NCBI GenBank assembly: GCA_021794385.1
Contig: JAJYQY010000098.1
Span: 1 to 35,060, forward strand
Source of the DNA: Pseudomonadota bacterium
GTDB lineage: Bacteria; Pseudomonadota; Gammaproteobacteria; Acidithiobacillales; Acidithiobacillaceae
Length of the DNA: 35,060 nt
Direction of reading: 5' to 3'
Part shown: in pieces, positions 10,892-18,000 of the stretch
Layout of the letters: each line of letters begins with the position of its first letter
Position numbering within the stretch: position 1 is the stretch's first letter
Notes under the pieces: model-generated
Databases searched by the model: none
Seen by the model: the letters and a program-made list of their open reading frames with translations, nothing else
Told to the model about the DNA's origin: nothing
Translations under genes and position numbers: made by a program

Positions 10892-11150
10892 ATGAGTCGC
10901 CGCCGCGGGTATCCTGACCAATCCTGCACGTTCGCTACCAAAGCCGATGCAGAAATCCGAGCGAAATCCATTGAAAGCGAAATGGACTGCGGGGCCTTCG
11001 TGGACCGTTCCGAGTCAGAATCTCTCCCCTTGGGGAAGCTGCTGGATAGCTATCGGATGATAGCTTACACCAACCAAGCGCGGCACGCCTCAAGAAACCT
11101 CTTACCTGCGCGTCACGCGTGCGGCCCACCCGGCACGTGGACTTTGCCCA
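10892..11150 (+). pseudogene. Degenerate tyrosine-recombinase/phage integrase N-terminal fragment
   Basis: Frame 1 RRRGYPDQSCTFATKADAEIRAKSIESEMDCGAFVDRSESESLPLGKLLDSY, then a frame change into TPTKRGTPQETSYLRVTRAAHPARG. Together they follow the integrase N-terminal pattern (RRGYPxQSKTFxTKAEAExWAxxxESEMDRGxF...TPTKRG). An in-frame TAG and frameshift lie between them. Confidence 0.7.
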
Positions 11151-11367
11151 TCTTGTTCAGCCACGGTACCGGTGGCAACATGATGAAGCGTATCGCTGCA
11201 CCCATGGTCCGCGGTATGTTCAGCGCTGCCCTGTTGGCGCTCCGGGCAATCTCCACCCCCTACGCTATTTGGCAGTGGCGGCGGTCGGTTTTGCGGAAAC
11301 AAGGAATGGACCGGACCGGGAGGCACCAGACCACCGGAATGCGTAGTACCATGAACTGAGGAGGCAA

Positions 11368-11934
11368 ATGATGAATAGACGGGATCTGTTGAAATCCGTG
11401 TTTTCCGCGCTCGCCATGCTTGGCTACGTGCGGGCCAACGATGCACGTGCCTCGGGAATGATGGGCGGCATGATGGGCATGGGTTCTGGAGGTAAGAATT
11501 CCGGTGGTCAGGATGCCGAGGGTATGCGCGCCATGATGTCGCCGGAAAACCGCGGGCCGATGCGTACCGGTATGGAACTCTTCCGGCACCATGCGCAAGT
11601 CCATCGCACGGTCACTTTCCTACCCGACGGCGTCCATGCCGTATCCGTCTCGGAAAACGCCGAGACCGCCGCCTTGCTCCAGACCCACGTCACAGAGATG
11701 TATCAACGGCTCGCCGAGGATCGTCCCTTTCCCTATCCGATGAGCCGCAGCGTCCCGGTGATGTTTGCGCACCCGGCGCTGTATCAGAGAAAATTCGTGC
11801 TGCTGTCCAACGGCGTCGCAGTGACGGAGACCTCCAGCGATCCGGAAATGGTCCAGGTCATCCATGCCCACGCCCGCGAGATCACCCGCTTCGTCCAGTA
11901 TGGCATGCCGGCGATGATGCGCAGCATGATGTAA
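11368..11934 (+). CDS. Exported Met-rich protein with internal duplication, putative periplasmic metal-stress protein
   Basis: AGGAGG SD; MMNRRDLLKSVFSALAMLGYVRANDARA Tat-like/Sec signal; MMGGMMGMG and MPAMMRSMM Met clusters; HHAQVHR; duplicated ..LPDGVHAVSVSENAETAALLQTHVTEMYQRL / LSNGVAVTETSSDPEMVQVIHAHAREITRFV. Confidence 0.7.
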   Translation: MMNRRDLLKSVFSALAMLGYVRANDARASGMMGGMMGMGSGGKNSGGQDAEGMRAMMSPENRGPMRTGMELFRHHAQVHRTVTFLPDGVHAVSVSENAETAALLQTHVTEMYQRLAEDRPFPYPMSRSVPVMFAHPALYQRKFVLLSNGVAVTETSSDPEMVQVIHAHAREITRFVQYGMPAMMRSMM

Positions 11935-12022
11935 GCGCCGTTTTGGCACTACATGCGCCCATAGTCCACAAACCCACCAAGAGAATTTACCGTGCCGAGA
12001 CACTCTGAAGGGCCATGCCGGG

Positions 12023-12100
12023 GTGCCGGAGCTGATGACCTGGTTGACGGAATATTTTCAGTTTTACCAAGAGCGGCAATTCTCCCATGGATTTCTTCAG
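12023..12100 (+). pseudogene. Possible C-terminal transposase relic (DDE/IS3-like)
   Basis: Conceptual frame VPELMTWLTEYFQFYQERQFSHGFL resembles the IS3 OrfB C-terminus (..WLxxYFxFYNxERPHQSLG). Very short. Confidence 0.3.
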
Positions 12101-12207
12101 TCTCTTAGGCGGCTTAGGCGGCTAAAGAGTATTGCGGCCGCGTGAGCATCTCCGCTGCCTTCCTTGGGCGGCTCACAAACTAGGGCCCCGGCTGCCCCGG
12201 AGCACAC

Positions 12208-12762
12208 TTACTTTGAAGAACCCCGCATAGAGCTGCGCACCACCAATAGAATAATCCCATCGAAAATCAGATTCACCCCAACCACAATACCCACCAGAAT
12301 GAGCGATCCTTGTGGCCACGTCACGACAAATAATATAGCTATAAATATATCAATGATGCCACTAAAAATAAACCAACCACGCCCATGTGCAGAATAAACC
12401 TGAGATTGAGTAAAATTTCTATACGCATCCAGTACAAAATAAAATATAAACAGGAGGGCTATGCTAGCGATCCCCGCCGCCGGCAATGCGACCATGACAG
12501 CTCCTGCAGTAAGCAGCATAAGCGGCTTGAGCCAATCCGCCAGATGATGCTGATGGAGCTTATAGCTATGCACCAACCAGACAACCCCTGAGATGATCAA
12601 TATGCCGGCTATAAATCCAGCGGTAAGCACCGAAAGAATGACAGGCGCAATTAATCCGCCAATGCCTATGAGGATCAGCAGGATGGCGATAAATACAGAA
12701 TATTTTCCAAAACTTTTAAGCTCTGCGTCTACTATTGTAGATATTGAAGGTAATTCATTCAT
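12208..12762 (-). CDS. HdeD family membrane protein
   Basis: MNELPSISTIVDAELKSFGKYSVFIAILLILIGIGGLIAPVILSVLTAGFIAGILIISGVVWLVHSY...GWFIFSGIIDIFIAILFVVTWPQGSLILVGIVVGVNLIFDGIILL: six-TM HdeD pattern. Confidence 0.85.
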   Translation of the reverse strand: MNELPSISTIVDAELKSFGKYSVFIAILLILIGIGGLIAPVILSVLTAGFIAGILIISGVVWLVHSYKLHQHHLADWLKPLMLLTAGAVMVALPAAGIASIALLFIFYFVLDAYRNFTQSQVYSAHGRGWFIFSGIIDIFIAILFVVTWPQGSLILVGIVVGVNLIFDGIILLVVRSSMRGSSK

Positions 12763-12837
12763 CGCTTGATAACCCCTTTGCGAGAAATACTACATTATGG
12801 ATCTTTGCCCATAGTGTCAATAAAAATTATTGCCATG

Positions 12838-13095
12838 TTAAGTGCTATCGCCATAACCTAGTTTTATTAATTCGTCGCGGAGATCCTGATGGCTGAGATA
12901 ATCTATTTTAAGCAAATCAATAACATCTGAAAATATTTCATTATTCAGACCGCGTATCCTGCTAATATAACAAGCGTGATGATCATCAACCAGGGCAGTA
13001 AACAATAAAGTAATTGTTTCTCCGACTTCACTATATTCCTGTTGGTTGCAGTACACGAGTAAACGCTCAAATGCACCGTTAGCGCTAATTTCCAT
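12838..13095 (-). CDS. Hypothetical 85-aa protein, AT-rich gene
   Basis: MEISANGAFERLLVYCNQQEYSEVGETITLLFTALVDDHHACYISRIRGLNNEIFSDVIDLLKIDYLSHQDLRDELIKLGYGDST with AAGGAG SD upstream of ATG 13095. Confidence 0.55.
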   Translation of the reverse strand: MEISANGAFERLLVYCNQQEYSEVGETITLLFTALVDDHHACYISRIRGLNNEIFSDVIDLLKIDYLSHQDLRDELIKLGYGDST

Positions 13096-13187
13096 ATCCT
13101 TGCTCCTTGCAAAACCTCTTGTATATGAACAGATAATCATATTATACAATTTCTTGCATCTTGCCAGATAAAGCCTGCAGCGGCAAT

Positions 13188-13216
13188 GGGGTTCTGATCC
13201 CCCTGAGGACGCCATT
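13188..13216 (+). repeat. Degenerate att-like direct repeat of the tRNA-Glu(TTC) 3' end
   Basis: GGGGTTCTGATCCCCCTGAGGACGCCATT versus tRNA GGGGTTCGAACCCCCGTGGGGACGCCATT (10731-10759): 24/29 identical, same orientation. Confidence 0.75.
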
Positions 13217-13236
13217 TCCCGCAGTTCGGCCGTTCC

Positions 13237-13740
13237 TTAGCGCTTGTACACCTTTCTGCGAAAGAGATCCGTCTTGCGCGACACCAGCCGATCCAGAAAG
13301 AGCAGGCCGTCCAGGTGATCCATCTCGTGCTGTACGGCGCGGGCCTCAAAGCCTGCGCATTCGTATACCCGAACCTTACCATGGATGTCTTGCGCCTGTA
13401 CGCGAATCTGTTCGGCACGGATGACGTTGCCGGTGAAATCCGGCACCGACATGCAGCCCTCACGACCGACGGCGACCCCTTCCCAGGCGATCAGTTCAGG
13501 ATTGACGAGCACCATCAGGCCATGACAGTCGTCGCCCAGCTTCGGCCGTACGTCCACCACCACGATCCGCTGCAGGCGGCCCACCTGGGGGGCGGCTATG
13601 CCCACCCCACCGGGCCCGGTACGCATAGTTTCAATGAGATCATCGACAAAGGCCGACAGCTCCACATCGAAATCAGCCACCGCTACGGCAGGGCGCCGCA
13701 AAAGCGGGTCGGGGTAGGTCAGAATCGGTAATACCGCCAT
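13237..13740 (-). CDS. def: Peptide deformylase
   Basis: GVGIAAPQVG, REGCMSVPDF and QHEMDHLDG: the three PDF motifs. Confidence 0.96.
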   Translation of the reverse strand: MAVLPILTYPDPLLRRPAVAVADFDVELSAFVDDLIETMRTGPGGVGIAAPQVGRLQRIVVVDVRPKLGDDCHGLMVLVNPELIAWEGVAVGREGCMSVPDFTGNVIRAEQIRVQAQDIHGKVRVYECAGFEARAVQHEMDHLDGLLFLDRLVSRKTDLFRRKVYKR

Positions 13741-14264
13741 CAGAGCACCGCCGTCTCCAGAGGGTGGACGCCAATATCGATGGACTCTTTTTCCCGCAAG
13801 GGCGCCAGCACTTCCCGTACCGCCGCAATGCCCGCCGGGGCGAGGCCCTGAATCACCATGATATAGATGGGGTGCTCCGGGCTGCCCGAACGCTCGCTTT
13901 CCAGATCGACAATATTAAAGCCGATGCTCGCCAGGGCAGCCGTCACACTGGCGACGATGCCGGGTCGATCCGCGCCGAAGACCGTGACCCGCGTGTCGGG
14001 GGCGGCCCCGCCATCCGCGGCGACGCTGGAAAGGGGGTCGAGATGGACGCGCAGGTTGAGGCGTTTGACCGCAGCATCCAGGGCCATTTCCACCGCACCC
14101 AGGTCCTGGGGATAAGACAGCACCTGCATGATGGCAAAGTAACCGCCCAGGCGCATCATGGAGGCATCGCCGATGGAACAGCCGGCAGTATAGAGGGCCT
14201 GGGTGACGGCGGCGACGATACCGGGACGGTCTTCGCCGATGACGGTGAGGAGGGCTTGACTCAT
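13740..14264 (-). CDS. ACT-domain protein, GcvR-like
   Basis: MSQALLTVIGEDRPGIVAAVTQALYTAGCSIGDASMMRLGGYFAIMQVL ... VTVFGADRPGIVASVTAALASIGFNIVDLESER: two ACT repeats. Confidence 0.8.
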   Translation of the reverse strand: MSQALLTVIGEDRPGIVAAVTQALYTAGCSIGDASMMRLGGYFAIMQVLSYPQDLGAVEMALDAAVKRLNLRVHLDPLSSVAADGGAAPDTRVTVFGADRPGIVASVTAALASIGFNIVDLESERSGSPEHPIYIMVIQGLAPAGIAAVREVLAPLREKESIDIGVHPLETAVL

Positions 14265-14265
14265 T

Positions 14266-14886
14266 CTATGCTCCAATGGCGAGAAGTTTCGCCTGAACCA
14301 GATAACGGAAACAATATTCCAGCAATTCCAGATGATGCCGGGCTGCGGTCATATCCCGGCCCCAGGCGGTGACGCCATGCAGATGGATCAGGGCGCCCGG
14401 CACATGGGGCAGGGTCTGGGCAAAGGACCGCTCCACGGCGGCGGCGATCTGCGGCACCTCGACCAAATTGGGGAAGACCGGCAAGTCCACCCGCGGCTCG
14501 GCAGCAGCCACGCCGAGGCCCTTGAGCATCTCCAACGGCGGCAGGCGGAGCAGGCCATCCGTGGCAAAGTGTCCGCAGAGATTGGCCTCCACCGAATGGA
14601 CATGATAGATCACCCGGGCGTCGGGCACCTGGCGGTAAATGGCCTGATGAATACTGGCCTCGGCCGAAGGCCGGCGGCCGTCGGGGGCCGTATGCACCTG
14701 GCCGGTCAGATCCATTTCCACAAAATCCTGCAGCGTGAGCCGATCTTTGGGCCGTCCGCTGGCGGTAATCCAGAAACGATCCGGCGCGCTGCGCGCCGAA
14801 AGATTACCGGCCGTACCCAGCATCCAGCCGCGTTGATAAAAATCGGCTGCAGCGGCGCACAGCCCCTGGCGCAGGTCTTCAGTCAT
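14266..14886 (-). CDS. mtnB: Methylthioribulose-1-phosphate dehydratase (class II aldolase fold)
   Basis: MTEDLRQGLCAAAADFYQRGWMLGTAGNLSARSAPDRFWITASGRPKDRL...HQAIYRQVPDARVIYHVHSVEAN...HLHGVTAWGRDMTAARHHLELLEYCF; adjacent to mtnX/W/D. Confidence 0.92.
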   Translation of the reverse strand: MTEDLRQGLCAAAADFYQRGWMLGTAGNLSARSAPDRFWITASGRPKDRLTLQDFVEMDLTGQVHTAPDGRRPSAEASIHQAIYRQVPDARVIYHVHSVEANLCGHFATDGLLRLPPLEMLKGLGVAAAEPRVDLPVFPNLVEVPQIAAAVERSFAQTLPHVPGALIHLHGVTAWGRDMTAARHHLELLEYCFRYLVQAKLLAIGA

Positions 14887-15529
14887 GGGTACCCTCCGGC
14901 CACCACCGTTGCCCCATGGCGCGGTCGATATCGAAAAAATCCGTAAACGGCACAAAGGGCCGCCCCTCTTGCTGCAGGTACTCGGCCAGACGATCGCGGG
15001 CGAAGACCTGGGGGCAGACCCTGGCCATGCGCAGATCGGTGATGGAGTCGCCGATGCAGACCGCCTCATCGGGATGGTAATGCGCCAGGATGAGCGGCTT
15101 GGCCACCAGCTCCACGTCATCCTCCCAGGCAGAATGGACGCGCAGAAAGGGGCCGGAGCGGTCCGCTTCCAAACCATGGATGGCTGTCACTTCGGCCGCC
15201 AGATGCCCAAGGATGAGCCTGGCCATCTCCACAAAACCGCCCGTCACCACCACCAAGGGCACCCCGGCGGCCTGCAGATGGGAGAGAAAGGCTTCGAAGC
15301 CCGGGCGCAGGGTATTATTGCCGCGCACGAAGTCCTCCATGGCCGGCCAGGCACTGGAGGGAATGCTTTCCAGAACGATGGGCAGGCCTTCACGCAAGGT
15401 CAGACGCTGGGCGTAGATCTCGGGCAATATGCGCGCCGCGGCGGCAGGCGCAAAGTGGCGCATGAGGGCGACGAAAACCTCCACCTCGCTGATGGTGCCG
15501 TCGAAGTCACAAAATACTATGCGCTTCAT
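14879..15529 (-). CDS. mtnX: 2-hydroxy-3-keto-5-methylthiopentenyl-1-phosphate phosphatase (HAD family)
   Basis: MKRIVFCDFDGTISEVEVFVALMRHFAP (DxDGT HAD motif), VVTGGF, CIGDSITDLRMA; between mtnW and mtnB. Confidence 0.88.
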   Translation of the reverse strand: MKRIVFCDFDGTISEVEVFVALMRHFAPAAAARILPEIYAQRLTLREGLPIVLESIPSSAWPAMEDFVRGNNTLRPGFEAFLSHLQAAGVPLVVVTGGFVEMARLILGHLAAEVTAIHGLEADRSGPFLRVHSAWEDDVELVAKPLILAHYHPDEAVCIGDSITDLRMARVCPQVFARDRLAEYLQQEGRPFVPFTDFFDIDRAMGQRWWPEGTHD

Positions 15530-16698
15530 CCCTGCCCCCGCTTGGCAATGGCCGCCCGCAACGGACCCTCGGGGATGCTGGCGAGGTCGAAGACCTCCCG
15601 ATTCTGCCAGCGGGCGATGGCCTCCCGAAAGGCGAGCACCCCGGCGGCAGGTCCCTGGGGGTGATCCATGATGCCGGTGCCGGCATTGAGGATGACGGCC
15701 TCACCATAGTCATCGAGGATGCGGCCGACCATCCCCGGATGGACCCCCGCCGAAGGCACCGGCGCCACACCCCGTGCCCGCAATTGCTGGACAATGGCCC
15801 ACTCGTCGGCCTCGGCAAAGGGCAGACTGCCATAATGGGCCGGATAGAGCACGGCATCGGCACCGCCGTAGGCCATGAGCGTACCCAAGATGCTGGCATA
15901 ACTGAAGCCGTACTCCGCCGCCCCGCAGCAAGCGCCCGCCAGGGCTGGGTGGGCGAAGATGGGAACGGTGATCTCGGGATCGGCCACCAGGGCCTCCAGC
16001 AGGGGATAACCATAGGCCAGCACGTTGAGCAGCAGGGCATTGGCACCCTCGGCGACGAGCTGGCGGGCCAGATCCAGTACCTCCCGCGCGTTGCCCGAAA
16101 GGTTCACGGCATAGAGCAGATCCTGGCCCGTGAGGTCGCGCCGCGCCGCGATGACCGGCCAGCAGGCGCGCCAGCGCTCCAGGGTGGGGGCAGCGGGCAA
16201 ATTGGGCAGGATCTCGTCATCCTTGATGATATCCAGGCCCGCCGTGGCCACTTCCGCCAGAATGGCGGCGTGATCAGCGGCGCCGAGACCCAGGGCCGGC
16301 TTGAAAATACCCATGACCAGAGGGCGCTGGGGGTTGCCGAGGCGCTCGCGAATACCCTGCAGACCGTAACGTACCGGCTGCCCGATATCCGCGGGCAGGC
16401 GCAGATTGATGACCTTGGCCGGACCAGCGAGGGAGTACTTGCCGAAGATCATGGTCAGCAAGCTGCCCAGACCATGGTCCATATTGCTGCGCGGGAAACG
16501 GATGGTCGCCCGATATCCGCCCCCCAGGCCTTCGTCGATCCGGACCACCTCGGCCAGATGGGCACGCAAGGCCGTCTCGCGGTGGCGAAAGCGTTCATCC
16601 CAGGTCCCGGCCGTTTGCCCGACGGCAATGATCTCGGCCTGGCGGCGGGCATCCACCCCCGCCGGAAAGGCATAATCCACCTCGATCCAGTCGCCCAT
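15526..16698 (-). CDS. mtnW: RuBisCO-like protein (form IV), 2,3-diketo-5-methylthiopentyl-1-phosphate enolase
   Basis: GIFKPALGL, LDIIKDDEIL (KDDE), IFAHPALAGA, VPSAGVHPGMV; flanked by mtnD and mtnX. Confidence 0.9.
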   Translation of the reverse strand: MGDWIEVDYAFPAGVDARRQAEIIAVGQTAGTWDERFRHRETALRAHLAEVVRIDEGLGGGYRATIRFPRSNMDHGLGSLLTMIFGKYSLAGPAKVINLRLPADIGQPVRYGLQGIRERLGNPQRPLVMGIFKPALGLGAADHAAILAEVATAGLDIIKDDEILPNLPAAPTLERWRACWPVIAARRDLTGQDLLYAVNLSGNAREVLDLARQLVAEGANALLLNVLAYGYPLLEALVADPEITVPIFAHPALAGACCGAAEYGFSYASILGTLMAYGGADAVLYPAHYGSLPFAEADEWAIVQQLRARGVAPVPSAGVHPGMVGRILDDYGEAVILNAGTGIMDHPQGPAAGVLAFREAIARWQNREVFDLASIPEGPLRAAIAKRGQG

Positions 16699-16700
16699 CT

Positions 16701-17240
16701 TCAGCCAAAGGCCAGGAGGGGACGATCACTGTAATGAGGCACCCAGCCGCTGCGCGCACTGAAATAACGCACGGCCTTGATGCGCCGCTGCGCGGTCAGA
16801 CGGAACCAGTGCTCCAGGCCGGCCGGCACCCGGATGAAATCTCCGGCCGCCACCGTCACTTCCACCTGGCGGTCGTCGGAGAGGACAAAACCGAAAATCC
16901 CCTCCCCGGCGATGATGTAACGCACCTCTTCATCATCATGGGTGTGGATACGATGGAAACGCGCCAGATTCGCCTCGATGTCCGGATGCTCCGGATACAT
17001 CACCACGAGATCCCGGGCCTGATAGCCGCGTTCTTGCCGCAGCGCCTGAAAGACCGTATCCAGCGCCGCCAGCACCTGCTCCTGCTCCGCCGCGGTGAGG
17101 GAGGCCTGCTGCAGGAGCCCCGCCGCCGGCCCGGCCTGCACCGGATAATCCTGCAAGGTCACCCCCAGGGGCGCCAAAATCTCACCTACAACCGCCCCGT
17201 CCGTCACCAACTCCCCTGAATGAAAGCGCAAGCTCGCCAT
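16701..17240 (-). CDS. mtnD: Acireductone dioxygenase (cupin)
   Basis: FHRIHTHDDEEVRYIIAGEGIFGFVL...VPAGLEHWFRL: ARD metal-binding H-x-H-x(3-4)-E...H. Confidence 0.93.
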   Translation of the reverse strand: MASLRFHSGELVTDGAVVGEILAPLGVTLQDYPVQAGPAAGLLQQASLTAAEQEQVLAALDTVFQALRQERGYQARDLVVMYPEHPDIEANLARFHRIHTHDDEEVRYIIAGEGIFGFVLSDDRQVEVTVAAGDFIRVPAGLEHWFRLTAQRRIKAVRYFSARSGWVPHYSDRPLLAFG

Positions 17241-17244
17241 TGCC

Positions 17245-18000
17245 TTACCCCTCCCCTTCCCGCCAGATCACCGTTGCCATGCGCCCGCAGCGCCCATCAC
17301 GCCGATAGGAAAAAAACCGCTCCGTTTCCGTCACCGTGCAATACCCCCCGCCGGAAATGGCCGCGGCCGGCACTCCGGCCCGAGCCAGCCGCTGGCGGGC
17401 CAGGGCATAGATATCCGCCAGCCAGCGGCCATCCCGGCCAGGATGAAAACAGTCCCGGGCGGCGGGATCATGGACCACGAAGGCCGCGCGCAGTTCCGGC
17501 CCCACCTCGAAGTGAGCGGGTCCGATGGCCGGCCCCAAGTATATCAAAACTTCATCGGGCGATGCCGCCAAGGCAGCCATCCCCGCCTCCAGAATTCCCC
17601 CCAACAAGCCCCGCCACCCGGCATGAAAGACGCCGATACGCTTACCGTCGCGATGACAGGCCAGCACCGGCAGGCAATCGGCCGTCAACACGGCCAACAC
17701 CACGCCGCACTGACCGGTGACGGCACCGTCGGCTTCCAGCGGGCCATGGTCAGGCCCATTGATGTCCACCACCCGCGTACCGTGGACCTGGGTAAGCCAG
17801 GCCGGTGCCCGTGGCAGGGCAAGGCATTGCTGCAATCGGGTGCGGTTCTCCGCAACCCGCTGGGCATCGTCGCCCACATGCTCTCCGAGATTGAAGCTGG
17901 CATAGGGTCCGACGCTGGCCCCGCCCGCCCGCAGGGTGATGGCCGCCCGGACACCGGGAGGTGCCGGCCAGTCGGGCACGATCAAGGTCGGTTCAGTCAT
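17245..18000 (-). CDS. pgeF: YfiH/PgeF/LACC1-family multicopper-oxidase-like, purine nucleoside phosphorylase family
   Basis: QVHGTRVVDI, LTADCLPVLACHRDGKRIGVFHAGWRGLLGGILEAGM, YLGPAIGPAHFEVG. Confidence 0.93.
   Translation of the reverse strand: MTEPTLIVPDWPAPPGVRAAITLRAGGASVGPYASFNLGEHVGDDAQRVAENRTRLQQCLALPRAPAWLTQVHGTRVVDINGPDHGPLEADGAVTGQCGVVLAVLTADCLPVLACHRDGKRIGVFHAGWRGLLGGILEAGMAALAASPDEVLIYLGPAIGPAHFEVGPELRAAFVVHDPAARDCFHPGRDGRWLADIYALARQRLARAGVPAAAISGGGYCTVTETERFFSYRRDGRCGRMATVIWREGEG

Larger units (their letters stand above)
10729..13216. mobile_element. Small decayed integrated element/island at tRNA-Glu(TTC)
   Basis: tRNA 3' end followed by an integrase relic; distal end is an imperfect copy of the tRNA 3' terminus (24/29 matches); contents are more AT-rich (HdeD and the 85-aa ORF) than the flanks. 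Confidence 0.7.

Noticed and set aside
10892-11359. 155-aa ORF as an intact gene
   Set aside because: Only the N-terminal part looks like integrase, and the similarity continues in another frame; treated as a pseudogene.
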